Shown piece after piece: positions 1-8,040 of a DNA stretch of 36,947 nucleotides (its first letter is position 1; every line of letters starts with the position of its first letter). A program made the translations under genes and the position numbers. The notes beneath the pieces were generated by a model. It saw only the letters and a program-made list of their open reading frames with translations, did no database searches and was not told where the DNA came from. The DNA is from an uncultured Collinsella sp. (GTDB lineage: Bacteria; Actinomycetota; Coriobacteriia; Coriobacteriales; Coriobacteriaceae): the NCBI GenBank assembly GCA_900548265.1, contig URKG01000021.1, positions 1 to 36,947 on the forward strand, in the 5' to 3' direction.

Positions 1-11
1 CCGAGCCCGCA

Positions 12-136
12 GGGCGGAGAGTAAGTCCCCTCCCGGCGCATTCCGCAGGACGCAAGAAGCCCTCGCCGCACGAAGTGCGCAGCGAGGGCTTCTTGCATGT
101 CCGAGGACGCGCCGGGAGGGAACTTACTCTCCGCCC
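12..136. repeat. Large nested inverted repeat downstream of ilvE
   Basis: Bases 12-39 are the reverse complement of 109-136 with a single mismatch (27 of 28 pairs), and a second perfect 15-bp stem (52-66 with 82-96) sits inside it. A short gccc/gggc pairing (5-8 with 137-140) and ggac/gtcc (48-51 with 99-102) extend the fold. The whole segment could form one long nested hairpin. It starts 16 bases past the ilvE stop codon. An outer stem this long is much more than a terminator needs. The left arm contains gtcccc (the GGGGAC core seen in other hairpins of this window), so it may be an unusually long member of that family. Confidence 0.85.
52..96 (-). terminator. Inner hairpin, probable ilvE terminator
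   Basis: A perfect 15-bp stem (gcaagaagccctcgc with its complement) is topped by a further 5-bp stem with a GAA loop. Read on the minus strand it lies about 57 bases after the ilvE stop. The 3' arm is followed by no clear T run, so termination strength is uncertain. Confidence 0.55.
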
Positions 137-152
137 GGGCAGGTAAGACGAA

Positions 153-1205
153 TTACGCGACGGTGTAAACCCAGTTGTGCTTATCCTCAACAGCACCAGA
201 CTGGATGCCCGTCAGGGTCTCGCGGAGCTTCTTCATCACAGGACCGATCTCGGTGTAGCCGGCCGGGAAGGTCACAGTCTCGTCGGCACCGTAGACCTTG
301 TTGTCGATCTCGCCCACCGGGGAGATAACGGCAGCGGTGCCGCACAGACCGCACTCAACAAAGGTGCCGGCCTTGACCTCGGCCCACTCGACGGGACGCT
401 GGTCGACGGTCATGCCCAGGTCCTCAGCGACCTGAACGAGCGAACGGCGGGTGATGGAGGGCAGGATGGAGTCGGTGTGCGACTGCGGGACGACAAGCGT
501 GCCGTCCTCCTTCACGAACAGGACGTTGGCGCCACCGGTCTCCTCGACATAGGTGCGGGACTCGGAGTCAAGATACAGGTTCTCGGCATAGCCCCCGCGG
601 TGAGCCTCCATCGTGGGCTTAAGGGACATGGCGTAGTTCAGGCCGGCCTTGATGTTGCCGGTGCCGTGCGGTGCGGCGCGGTCGTACTCGGAAACACGCA
701 GCTTGACAGGCTTGAGGCCACCCTTAAAGTACGGACCGACCGGGGTCACGAGAATGCGGAACGTGTACTCAGGAGCGGGAGCCACGCCGATTACGTCACC
801 GGAGCCGATCATAAACGGACGCACATACAAGGTTGCGCCAGAGCCGAAGGGCGGAACCCATGCGGCGTTGGCAGAGACGACCTGCTTGACGGCCTCAACG
901 AACTTGTCCTTGGGGAACGGGGGCATCTCGAGGCGCTGGGCAGAGTTATACATGCGCTCAGCGTTCATGTCGGGACGGAAGCAGACGATGCTGCCGTCCT
1001 CGGCGGTGTAGGCCTTCAGGCCCTCAAAGACCTCCTGGCAGTAATGGAAGATGCCACCGCACTCGGAGACATGCAGGGTGTGGTCGGTGGTCAGGCCGCC
1101 CTCGTCCCACTCGCCGTCCTTCCAATGGGCCTCGTAGCTGTAATCGGTCTTCATGTAGCCAAAGCCGAGGCTACCCCAATCGATATCCTTCTTCTCGACA
1201 GTCAT
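153..1205 (-). CDS. ilvE: Branched-chain amino acid aminotransferase
   Basis: A 350-residue class IV PLP-dependent aminotransferase. It interconverts leucine, isoleucine and valine with their 2-oxo acids, using glutamate/2-oxoglutarate, in the cytoplasm. Length fits the family. Visible family features are GTGNIKAGLNYA, which holds the PLP-binding lysine, the segment YVEETGGANVLFV, and SILPSITRRSL. The reading frame is open 49 codons further upstream, but the ATG at 1205 has a good ribosome-binding site (AAGGAG, 7 bases away) and begins MTVEKKDIDW, so I use it. The gene stands alone, with no other ilv/leu genes in the window. A 16-bp palindromic site 190 bases upstream is shared with an amino-acid importer operon at 26.3 kb, suggesting co-regulation. 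Confidence 0.95.
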   Translation of the reverse strand: MTVEKKDIDWGSLGFGYMKTDYSYEAHWKDGEWDEGGLTTDHTLHVSECGGIFHYCQEVFEGLKAYTAEDGSIVCFRPDMNAERMYNSAQRLEMPPFPKDKFVEAVKQVVSANAAWVPPFGSGATLYVRPFMIGSGDVIGVAPAPEYTFRILVTPVGPYFKGGLKPVKLRVSEYDRAAPHGTGNIKAGLNYAMSLKPTMEAHRGGYAENLYLDSESRTYVEETGGANVLFVKEDGTLVVPQSHTDSILPSITRRSLVQVAEDLGMTVDQRPVEWAEVKAGTFVECGLCGTAAVISPVGEIDNKVYGADETVTFPAGYTEIGPVMKKLRETLTGIQSGAVEDKHNWVYTVA

Positions 1206-1395
1206 ATGTCGCTCCTTACATACACGGTTGCATACTCGCGAACCCGCACGCAAGGACCAAAGCCGGCCGCGTCGCAACGTCGCATACCCGGAAGCGTAGA
1301 GCCGGGCAGGGCACGCGGGCAGCATCAAAGCCGATGGCGCGTCGATTCGCATGCAGGTGATTGTACTCCCCGCACGCTTTGGATAAAACGCTTTT

Positions 1396-1411
1396 CTTTA
1401 ACTAAGTAAAG
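1396..1411. promoter_or_regulatory. Palindromic operator candidate upstream of ilvE
   Basis: The sequence CTTTAACTAAGTAAAG has palindromic ends (CTTTA/TAAAG) and matches 13 of 16 bases of CTTTAGTTAGGTAAAG at 26300-26315, in front of the amino-acid importer. On the minus strand a possible promoter (TTGTGT, 16 bases, TACTTT) would have its -10 next to this site. A second -10 candidate, TACAAT, lies nearer the gene at about 1359-1364. The binding protein is unknown. Confidence 0.5.
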
Positions 1412-1435
1412 TATTTTCATTTGCCTTCAACACAA

Positions 1436-1467
1436 AAGGCCCGCCATCGAATCCGATGACGGGCCTT
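1436..1467 (-). terminator. Rho-independent terminator after the DedA gene
   Basis: A 14-bp stem with one mismatch (1436-1449 with 1454-1467) and a 4-base loop. On the minus strand the stem ends in CCTTTTGTGTTG. It lies 29 bases after the DedA-family stop codon. Confidence 0.85.
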
Positions 1468-1495
1468 GAAATTAACGTCCGAAAACAAGATCGGA

Positions 1496-2143
1496 CTAGG
1501 CGTTCTTTTTACCGAGCTTAGCCTTAACCAGACCGACCACGGTCGGGATGATCGACACGGCGACAATGCCGATGATCAGCAGCTCAAAGTGCTCCTGCAC
1601 AAACGGAATGCCACCAAAGAAGTAACCCAGCAGCGTAAAAACCGTCGACCAGGTAATGCCGCCCAGCACGTTAAAGACGACAAAGTTGCGCCAGTGCATG
1701 CCGCCCATGCCAGCGATAAAGGGCACAAAGGTGCGGATAAACGGGAAGAAGCGACCCAGGAAGATGGCCAGGTGACCCCACTTGTCCAAGAAGTCCTCGG
1801 ACTTTTTGATGCGCTCGGGCGTCATCGCCTTGACCTTGCCCGAAGCGATGATCTTGCGGCCAAAGAAGTGACCGATCATAAAGTTGCACTGATCGCCCAA
1901 AATGGCAGCGGCCCATGCGGTGGCCAGAAGCGCCACGATGTTAAAGCCGCCGTTGTGGGCAAAGAAACCCGAGGCGAACAGCAGCGAATCACCGGGAAGG
2001 AACGGGAAGAACACCACGCCCGTCTCGATAAAGATGATCAGGAACACGCAGCCGTAGGCCATAAGCGGGCCGGCGGCGATCCAGCTGGCGATCGCGGTGC
2101 GCGGGTCCTTAAGCAGCTCGGCAATAAAATTGATGAAACCCAT
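1496..2143 (-). CDS. DedA/SNARE-associated family membrane protein
   Basis: A 215-residue polytopic membrane protein of the DedA (VTT domain) family. Some members act as flippases or scramblases recycling undecaprenyl phosphate or phosphatidylethanolamine; others affect membrane homeostasis by unknown means. Family hallmarks are FFPFLPGDSLLFASG in the N-terminal half and GRFFPFIRTFVPFIAGMGGM in the centre, which carries the conserved G-x-F-x-P-x-x-R-T arginine of the re-entrant loop. Several hydrophobic segments follow, and the C-terminus is short and basic (KAKLGKKNA). The start at 2143 is preceded by GAGAGG; an upstream in-frame extension of 28 residues lacks a ribosome-binding site. It is monocistronic. 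The transported lipid cannot be told from sequence. Confidence 0.9.
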   Translation of the reverse strand: MGFINFIAELLKDPRTAIASWIAAGPLMAYGCVFLIIFIETGVVFFPFLPGDSLLFASGFFAHNGGFNIVALLATAWAAAILGDQCNFMIGHFFGRKIIASGKVKAMTPERIKKSEDFLDKWGHLAIFLGRFFPFIRTFVPFIAGMGGMHWRNFVVFNVLGGITWSTVFTLLGYFFGGIPFVQEHFELLIIGIVAVSIIPTVVGLVKAKLGKKNA

Positions 2144-2319
2144 GAAGTAAAACCTCTCAGTTGTGGGCGCGGATACGTCCAAGTTGACCAGTATACGGTT
2201 GCGGTGCCCCCTCGTGCGCAACCCCACAAAAGCATGACTCCATTACCAGCAAGTTTGCATAACTGACACTTGTAGCGCAAAGCCGCCAAGATTGTCCTTT
2301 TTAATCCCTAGCGAATCGC

Positions 2320-2325
2320 TATACT
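2320..2325 (+). promoter_or_regulatory. -10 element of the cysE promoter
   Basis: TATACT lies 42 bases before the cysE GTG start. No good -35 is present at 17 bases; TTGTCC (2292-2297) is 22 bases away. The element puts the transcript start near 2332, which rules out an in-frame TTG at 2292 as start codon. Confidence 0.45.
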
Positions 2326-2366
2326 TTATTGAATCGCATTGCCATGGCGCTAAGGGAGGGCGGCCG

Positions 2367-3071
2367 GTGAGCTTTATCAATACCATTCGCGAGGACATCA
2401 AGACCGTCCAGGCGCAGGACCCCGCCGCGCAAAACGGTCTGGTCATCTTCCTTTCCTATCCTGGCCTGCACGCCAAGTGGAACCACGTGCCCGAGCACTG
2501 GCTGTGGGAGCACGGTCATCGCTCGCTCGCCCGCGTGCTCTCGCAAATTACCCGCCACATCACCGGCGTCGAGATTCACCCTGCCGCGCAGATTGGCAAG
2601 CACTTCTTTATCGACCACGCCATGGGCGTCGTCATCGGCGAGACCACCATTGTGGGCGACAACTGTGTGCTCTACCAGGGCGTCACGCTCGGCGGCACCG
2701 GCAACGAGACCGGCAAGCGTCACCCCACCCTGGGCAACAATGTCACGGTGGGCACGGGCGCCAAGGTGCTCGGCAACATCCGCATCGGCAACAACGTCAA
2801 GATCGGCGGCAACTCGGTCGTCGTTAAGGACGTCCCCGACAACTGCACCGTCGTGGGCGTGCCGGGACGTATCATCAAGCGCAACGGTTGCCGTGTGTTC
2901 GAGGAGAGTTTCGACGCCAAGCAGCATCGCGAGTACATGCCCGATGACGCCGCCGAGCAGTCCGCCCTCAACCGCCAGGGCATCACCGAGAATGCCCGCC
3001 GCGTCAAGGAACTCGAGCGAGAGGTGGCCGAGCTCAAGGCCCTCGTCGCCAAGCTCGTGGACGAACGCTAG
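2367..3071 (+). CDS. cysE: Serine O-acetyltransferase
   Basis: A 234-residue serine acetyltransferase, making O-acetylserine from serine and acetyl-CoA, the first step of cysteine synthesis. The N-terminal helical part is the short type (about 65 residues). The left-handed beta-helix follows, with hexapeptide repeats such as IHPAAQIGKHFFIDHAMGVVIGE, VTLGGTGNETGKRHPTLGNN, and VGTGAKVLGNIRIGNNVKIGGNS. The tail from about residue 170 is unusually long and ends in a charged coiled-coil-like helix (ENARRVKELEREVAELKALVAKL), possibly for oligomerisation. The start is GTG at 2367, preceded by AAGGGAGG at 2352. No cysK is adjacent, so the CysE-CysK complex partner lies elsewhere. Confidence 0.93.
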   Translation: MSFINTIREDIKTVQAQDPAAQNGLVIFLSYPGLHAKWNHVPEHWLWEHGHRSLARVLSQITRHITGVEIHPAAQIGKHFFIDHAMGVVIGETTIVGDNCVLYQGVTLGGTGNETGKRHPTLGNNVTVGTGAKVLGNIRIGNNVKIGGNSVVVKDVPDNCTVVGVPGRIIKRNGCRVFEESFDAKQHREYMPDDAAEQSALNRQGITENARRVKELEREVAELKALVAKLVDER

Positions 3072-3108
3072 GAACGCAAGCGGCACAAAACGACATCGGC
3101 ATCAACGC

Positions 3109-3151
3109 AAAGGCGCGCCAGGGAATTCATCCCCGGCGCGCCTTTCTTTTT
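3109..3151 (+). terminator. Rho-independent terminator after cysE
   Basis: An 11-bp perfect stem (aaaggcgcgcc with ggcgcgccttt) plus inner ggg/ccc pairing is followed by a T-rich stretch (tttctttttg) on the plus strand. It lies between convergent genes and may also serve the ABC exporter operon. Confidence 0.85.
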
Positions 3152-3153
3152 GA

Positions 3154-3183
3154 TGTGACATGCGGGACTGTCCCTTTGTCACA
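3154..3183. repeat. GGGAC-core hairpin, tgtgaca stem
   Basis: The arms tgtgaca (3154-3160) and tgtcaca (3177-3183) pair perfectly and enclose gggactgtccc, itself a small palindrome. On the minus strand the core reads AAAGGGACAG, as in the other hairpins listed in this window. It directly abuts the stop codon of the ABC exporter gene. Confidence 0.7.
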
Positions 3184-5190
3184 TTATGCGAACTGACTCA
3201 GATAGAGGTCGGCGTAGGCACCCTCGGCAGCCAGCAGCTCCTTATGCGTACCCTGCTCGATGATATTGCCGTGGTCCATGACCAAGATCAGGTCGGCATC
3301 GACGATCGTCGACAAACGGTGCGCGATCACAAAGCTCGTGCGTCCGCGCATAAGCGCGTCCATGGCACGGCCGATGGCAAGCTCGGTACGTGTGTCCACG
3401 CTCGAGGTCGCCTCGTCCAGGATGAGGATCGCCGGGTTGTTGAGCAGCACGCGTGCGATGGTCAACAGCTGGCGCTGGCCCTGGCTAATGCTCTCGGCAT
3501 CGTTGGCCACACGCGTGTCGTAGCCCTGCGGCATAGTGCGCACAAAGAAGTCGACCTGCGCGGCGCGCGCAGCCGCAATAATCTCCTCGCGCGTTGCCTC
3601 GGGGCAGCCGTAGGCGATGTTCTCGGCAATCGTGCCGTCGAACAGCCAGGCGTCTTGCAGCACCATGCCAAACTGCTGACGTAGCTCGCCGCGGTTCATA
3701 AGGCGCGTATCCACACCGTCGAGCGTAATGCGGCCACCGTCGATCTCGTAGAAGCGCATGAGCAGGTTGATGAGCGTGGTTTTGCCCGCGCCCGTGGTTC
3801 CCACCACGGCAATCTTCTGGCCCGGCTCGGCGGTAAACGACACGTCGCGCATAAGCGGCTTGTCGGGCGAATAACCAAAGCGCACGTGCTCAAAGGAGAC
3901 GCGGCCCTCAACGCGACCCGGCAGCCTGGCGGCCTTGTCCGGCAGCGGATCGGCCACCATCTCGGGCTCATCGAGCAGGTCGAACACGCGCTCTGCACTC
4001 GCCAGCGCGCTCTGCAGCGAGTTGAAGGTAAACGACAACTGCGTCATGGGCTCGGATGCCTCGTAGATAAACTGGAAGAACGCCTGGAACACGCCGACGG
4101 TCATGTGGCCGGCAACCAGCATACTGCAGCCCACAATCGCAATCACGATCTGTGCCAGGCGGCCGATAAAGCGCACCGCGGGGCCGACGGCGTTAATCAT
4201 AAAGTCGGCCTTGGCACTCACGCGTGCCAGCTCGCCCGAGGCCTGGTGCACCTCGGCAGAACTTTGGCGTTCGCGGTTAAACGCGCGGATCACCAGACGG
4301 CCCGAATAGCCTTCCTCGACCGCACTCGTAATCTTGGACACCCACTCTTGGCGCTCACCGGTTACGTCATGCGTGCGGCGCGAGACCACCTTGGTCACCA
4401 GCAGCGACAACGCCGTAAAGAACAAAAAGACGAGCGTGAGCGGCACGCTAAACACGAACATCACGCTCACGGCGCCCACCACGGTACCGATCGACACCAG
4501 AAGCTGCAGCAAGCCGCGCTGCATGCTCTCGGACATCTTGTCCAAGTCGTTGGTCGCACGGCTGACGACCTCACCGGGACGATGCGCGTCAAAAAAGGCA
4601 AGCGGCAGACGGTTGAGCTTTTGTGCGATGCGGTTGCGTAGGCACAGGTTGAGGCGTTCGGCAACGCTCGACATCAAAAAGCTCTGGAGCGCGTAGAACG
4701 AGGCAGCGGCCGTCCAGATCATAAAGTAGATGAAGATGGTCCTGCCGCAGTTCTCCCAGGTGATGTTGAAGGTGGTGTCGTTGGCAAACGCCACCTGAAT
4801 GTGGCTCCACAGCTCATCGATCACGCGGGCGCTATATGCCGGCGCAGCAGTGTTAAAGATGGCATAGAACACAATGCTCGCGAACACGATATAGAAGCGC
4901 CAATGGTCGCCGGCAGCCTCGCTCCACAGGCGGCGCACCGTCGCCCAGGTATCTCGAGGCGTCTCGTCCTCGTCTTCATCGTCCACGTCGCGCATACGCT
5001 CTGCCTCGGCGCGGGCGCGCTCGTCCTCGGCACGTTCGTTTTCCTCGTAGAGCGCTTGGCGGCGAGCCTCGCGCTCGGCTGCAGCCTTGGCGGCGTCATC
5101 CAGCTCGGGTGCCACGGCAGCCGTTTCCTCGACCAGTGCCGCGGCAACAGCGTCATCAAGGCCGCCCTGTTTCTTGAGCTCCTCGGTCAT
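3184..5190 (-). CDS. ABC exporter half-transporter, catalytic-site subunit
   Basis: A 668-residue type IV ABC exporter subunit with fused membrane and ATPase domains. It begins with an unusual charged, Ala/Glu/Arg-rich cytoplasmic extension of about 80 residues, coiled-coil-like and ending in DVDDEDEDE. Six membrane segments follow, then the ATPase domain: Walker A GTTGAGKTT, Walker B ILILDEATSSVD with its catalytic glutamate, and IAHRLSTI with the switch histidine. Its signature motif is degenerate (ISQGQ instead of LSGGQ). With the next gene it should form a heterodimeric drug or lipid exporter of the TM287/288, LmrCD or BmrCD kind. Start at 5190: AGGGAGG lies 8 bases upstream, and the ATG begins one base after the upstream stop, so translation is coupled. 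The substrate is unknown. Confidence 0.93.
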   Translation of the reverse strand: MTEELKKQGGLDDAVAAALVEETAAVAPELDDAAKAAAEREARRQALYEENERAEDERARAEAERMRDVDDEDEDETPRDTWATVRRLWSEAAGDHWRFYIVFASIVFYAIFNTAAPAYSARVIDELWSHIQVAFANDTTFNITWENCGRTIFIYFMIWTAAASFYALQSFLMSSVAERLNLCLRNRIAQKLNRLPLAFFDAHRPGEVVSRATNDLDKMSESMQRGLLQLLVSIGTVVGAVSVMFVFSVPLTLVFLFFTALSLLVTKVVSRRTHDVTGERQEWVSKITSAVEEGYSGRLVIRAFNRERQSSAEVHQASGELARVSAKADFMINAVGPAVRFIGRLAQIVIAIVGCSMLVAGHMTVGVFQAFFQFIYEASEPMTQLSFTFNSLQSALASAERVFDLLDEPEMVADPLPDKAARLPGRVEGRVSFEHVRFGYSPDKPLMRDVSFTAEPGQKIAVVGTTGAGKTTLINLLMRFYEIDGGRITLDGVDTRLMNRGELRQQFGMVLQDAWLFDGTIAENIAYGCPEATREEIIAAARAAQVDFFVRTMPQGYDTRVANDAESISQGQRQLLTIARVLLNNPAILILDEATSSVDTRTELAIGRAMDALMRGRTSFVIAHRLSTIVDADLILVMDHGNIIEQGTHKELLAAEGAYADLYLSQFA

Positions 5191-5191
5191 G

Positions 5192-6928
5192 CTACTCACC
5201 TCCCTTCATCTGCGATTCCGCGATGGCGCGGTACACCTCGCAGGTTTCCATAAGCTCCTCGTGCGTGCCCAAGCCCACAACCTCGCCGCCCTTGAGCACA
5301 ACTATCTGGTCGGCGTGCAAAATAGTCGAGATACGTTGCGCGATGATGAGCACCGCGGCATCGCGCGTCTCGTCCTGCAGCGCATGGCGCAGGGCGGCAT
5401 CGGTCTTAAAGTCCAGGGCCGAAAAACTGTCATCGAAGATATATAGATCGGCATGCTTCATGAGTGCGCGGGCGATCGCCAGGCGCTGGCGCTGACCGCC
5501 CGAGAAGTTCGTGCCGCCCTGGGATACCGGAGTATCGAGCCCCTGGGGCTGATCGAGCACAAAGGTGCTCTGGGCAACCTCCAGCGCATGGAGCATGTCA
5601 GCCTCGGTCGCGCCCTCGTTGCCAAAGCGCAGGTTGCTCGCCACCGTACCCGAGAACAGCCACGCCTTCTGCGGCACGTAAGCGATATGCCCGCGAATCT
5701 CACCTTGCGAAAGGTCGCGCAGGTCAACGCCGTTCAGGCGAATGGCGCCCTTCGTGGCATCGTGGAAACGCAACAAGAGCTTGGCCACCGTTGACTTGCC
5801 CGAGCCCGTTGAGCCTACAATCGCCGTGGTCTGGCCACGGCGACAGGCAAAGCTCAGGTCGCACAGGGTGTCCTCGTCGGCATCGTCAAAACGGAACGAC
5901 ATATGGTCGAACACGGCAACCGCGTCGGCACCATCTGCGGACTCAGGCGCCCCGTCGCCCAGCGTTGCCTTGCCGTCCACGATGCTCGGCTCGATTTCGA
6001 GCACCTGTTGCGCGCGGTTGAGGCACGCCGCAGCGCGCGGAAGCGTCAGAATCACCATCTGCGCCATCATCACAAAGAACAGGATCAAGATCGCGTATTC
6101 CAACACGGCCGAGATGCTGCCGATTTGCATGGCGTGGACGCCCGCGCGGTTGCCGCCCACCCACAGCACCGCCACCTCGGCGATATTCATCAAAAAGAAG
6201 CTGGAACTGTCGAGACCCACAAACAGGTGGTTGACCTTGATGGCGTTGGCCGCGTAATCGCTAAACACCTCGTCCAGGCGCTGCTCCTCGTGGCGCTCCT
6301 TGTTAAATACGCGGATGACGCGCACGCCCACGATGTTCTCGCGCAGCACCACGTTCATGCGGTCGATAAAGCTCTGCAGGCGCATAAAGATCGGCGCGGC
6401 GTTAGCCACCGTAAAGACCGCCGCCACCAGCACGATCGCAACGACCACACCAAGCAGCGTGCCCATGGCGGGATCGATGAACCAAGCAAAAATGATGCCT
6501 GCCACGGCCAAGAACGGCACCGGCAGCACCAACTGAATCGTCTGAAGGACAGCTTGCTGAATCACGTTGATGTCGTTGAGTGAGCGCGTGATCATCGAAC
6601 CCGTGCCAAAGCGCTCAAAGTCGCTGGCGGACAGCTCGAGCGACTTGTCGTACACGGCATTGCGGATATCGCAGGCCACGTTGGCGGCCAGGCGCGCCGA
6701 AAGATAGCAGCCCAACACCGTGCCGCCGCTGGCCATGCCGGTCGCGATAAGCATGTACAGGCCGTTGCGTAAAATATAGTCGATGTCGCCCGTGGTAATA
6801 CCGGTGTTGACCATGTTCGCCAGCATCGTGGGAACCAACAGCGTACCGACGTTATCTATCAGCACCGCAAACAGCGTCACCGCAATCAGACCGCGGTACG
6901 GCCTCATAAACCTCATTAAGAGTCGCAT
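5192..6928 (-). CDS. ABC exporter half-transporter, degenerate-site subunit
   Basis: A 578-residue ABC exporter with six membrane segments and a C-terminal ATPase domain. Walker A (GSTGSGKST) and the signature (FSGGQRQR) are intact, but Walker B reads LYIFDDSFSALD, with aspartate in place of the catalytic glutamate, and the switch histidine is glutamine (IIAQRISTI). It therefore supplies the non-hydrolysing ATP site, completed by the partner's odd ISQGQ motif, while its own good signature completes the partner's active site. This arrangement is known from heterodimeric exporters. The start overlaps the end of the MarR gene by 13 bases, and GAGGGGGA precedes it. It is the middle gene of the operon. 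Confidence 0.93.
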   Translation of the reverse strand: MRLLMRFMRPYRGLIAVTLFAVLIDNVGTLLVPTMLANMVNTGITTGDIDYILRNGLYMLIATGMASGGTVLGCYLSARLAANVACDIRNAVYDKSLELSASDFERFGTGSMITRSLNDINVIQQAVLQTIQLVLPVPFLAVAGIIFAWFIDPAMGTLLGVVVAIVLVAAVFTVANAAPIFMRLQSFIDRMNVVLRENIVGVRVIRVFNKERHEEQRLDEVFSDYAANAIKVNHLFVGLDSSSFFLMNIAEVAVLWVGGNRAGVHAMQIGSISAVLEYAILILFFVMMAQMVILTLPRAAACLNRAQQVLEIEPSIVDGKATLGDGAPESADGADAVAVFDHMSFRFDDADEDTLCDLSFACRRGQTTAIVGSTGSGKSTVAKLLLRFHDATKGAIRLNGVDLRDLSQGEIRGHIAYVPQKAWLFSGTVASNLRFGNEGATEADMLHALEVAQSTFVLDQPQGLDTPVSQGGTNFSGGQRQRLAIARALMKHADLYIFDDSFSALDFKTDAALRHALQDETRDAAVLIIAQRISTILHADQIVVLKGGEVVGLGTHEELMETCEVYRAIAESQMKGGE

Positions 6929-7428
6929 GTGTCCCCCTCGCCCTTATCGTCAGCCTCGTTCTCGGCGGCCACTTGCCGTTTAAATGCCTCGCACTCTTCG
7001 TTAAGAACATGGGAGAACTTACCGACCAAGCGCATGATCTCGCGCTGTTCCCACGGCTCGAGCGCCTCGAATGCCTGTTGCTCGGCTTTTTGCGCCGGCA
7101 ACGCGTAGCGCTTGGCAAACTGCACGCCTTCTTCGGTCAGTCGCACAACCTTGTTCTTACGACTGCCCTCGGCAAACTCCAACGTCGCAAGCCCTCGCGC
7201 CCTAAGCGTCTTGATCGCCGAATTGATGGTCTGTTTGCTGTAGAACCATTCACTCGTCAGCCGACTCACGGCAACGCTTCCGCCCGCCGCACTCGTGTCG
7301 ACGAGCATCCAGTAGGCGCAGTCCGAAAGACCGCAGGCGCGCGCGAACTCCGAATAGATACGGTCAAGCCCGTTGAGCATCCGGTCGAAATCGACCGGGC
7401 TAACTGCACTATTCATCTCTCCCACCAT
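6916..7428 (-). CDS. MarR-family transcriptional regulator of the ABC exporter operon
   Basis: A winged-helix regulator of about 170 residues, first gene of an operon with two ABC half-transporters. The DNA-binding core is VAVSRLTSEWFYSKQTINSAIKTLRARGLATLEFAEGSRKNKVVRLTEEG split over the recognition helix (SKQTINSAIKTL) and the wing (FAEGSRKNKVVRLT). MarR proteins usually repress their own operon and let go when a ligand, often the exported compound, binds. The frame is open up to 7494, but that lies upstream of the predicted promoter. I take the ATG at 7428; GTG 7425 and ATG 7416 are alternatives, since none has a well-spaced ribosome-binding site. The tail is acidic. Ligand unknown. Confidence 0.88.
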   Translation of the reverse strand: MVGEMNSAVSPVDFDRMLNGLDRIYSEFARACGLSDCAYWMLVDTSAAGGSVAVSRLTSEWFYSKQTINSAIKTLRARGLATLEFAEGSRKNKVVRLTEEGVQFAKRYALPAQKAEQQAFEALEPWEQREIMRLVGKFSHVLNEECEAFKRQVAAENEADDKGEGDTCDS

Positions 7429-7432
7429 TCGA

Positions 7433-7491
7433 TAGTCCGAGTTTTGACCAATTAATATCTCTACATTAGTCCGAGTTTTGACTATCGTCAA
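7433..7491 (-). promoter_or_regulatory. Promoter with duplicated operator of the MarR-ABC operon
   Basis: On the minus strand the promoter is TTGACG (7486-7491), a 17-base spacer and TAATGT (7463-7468). A 16-base sequence, tagtccgagttttgac, occurs twice in direct orientation, at 7433-7448 and 7467-7482, 34 bp apart (about three helical turns). The upstream copy fills the spacer; the other lies just after the expected transcript start. The upstream copy is an imperfect palindrome (AGTC-8-GACT). This is the expected layout for MarR autorepression. Confidence 0.75.
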
Positions 7492-7530
7492 CAAGCTCGT
7501 TGTTTATGGTCGGCTCTACATAAGCATATC

Positions 7531-7569
7531 GACAAAAAAGACCGCCGGCGCGGGGGCGGCGCCGGCGGT
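7531..7569 (-). terminator. Rho-independent terminator of the small 96-residue gene
   Basis: An 11-bp perfect GC stem (7541-7551 with 7559-7569) is followed on the minus strand by CTTTTTTG. It lies 27 bases after the stop codon at 7596. Confidence 0.9.
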
Positions 7570-7595
7570 TGCGAGAGAATATCGAGTGTTGGCTG

Positions 7596-7886
7596 TTAAG
7601 CAGCGACGGCCTCATAGACCGTAGCACCCGAGAAGCTGTCATGCAGGCTCTTGCCGGCAATCCACGGCAGCTCGACGACCTCGCAGACCGTGTTGACCAG
7701 CTCGGAGCAGTCAGTAAAGTGGCCCTTGTCGTTGAGGGCCTCGCAATCCTGAACACGCCAATAGCCATCGGTGTGCGTGATGTAGTACTCGTGATCGTTG
7801 ATCGACACGAAAGCGCGCGTCTTGGAACGCAGCAGCTTCAGAAATCCTTCGAAATCGGTCTCGACGACATCTCCAGCCTGGAACAT
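7596..7886 (-). CDS. Small protein of unknown function, 96 residues
   Basis: I do not recognise this protein. It starts MFQAGDVVETDFEGFLKLL, is soluble and slightly acidic, and has no signal peptide or membrane segment. The middle (RAFVSINDHEYYITHTDGYWRVQDCEAL) looks like beta strands, and three cysteines are spread over the second half. The start is strongly supported: AGGAGGT stands 6 bases before the ATG at 7886, and 25 further in-frame codons upstream have no such site. It has its own strong terminator and is divergent from the nitroreductase, so it is a real single gene rather than chance. A possible promoter on the minus strand is TTTACT, 17 bases, TATCAA. Confidence 0.8.
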   Translation of the reverse strand: MFQAGDVVETDFEGFLKLLRSKTRAFVSINDHEYYITHTDGYWRVQDCEALNDKGHFTDCSELVNTVCEVVELPWIAGKSLHDSFSGATVYEAVAA

Positions 7887-8040
7887 GATGTTACCTCCTG
7901 GCCCGGCGCCACCACGGCGCATTGATAAACGTTGGTACTCCTTTAGTAAAACCTTTATCAAAGGTTATGCGTTCGTCATTTAGGCAAGTGGTAAAAAAGC
8001 GCAGGGTAGACGGGATAAAACGTTTAACCATCCCATTTGT

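Noticed and set aside
1206..1380. T-box or leader-peptide attenuator upstream of ilvE
   Set aside because: No T-box consensus, no run of Leu/Ile/Val codons in the leader and no terminator/antiterminator pair.
177..1409. A 410-codon plus-strand frame over ilvE
   Set aside because: Shadow frame of ilvE with no start signals or recognisable domain.
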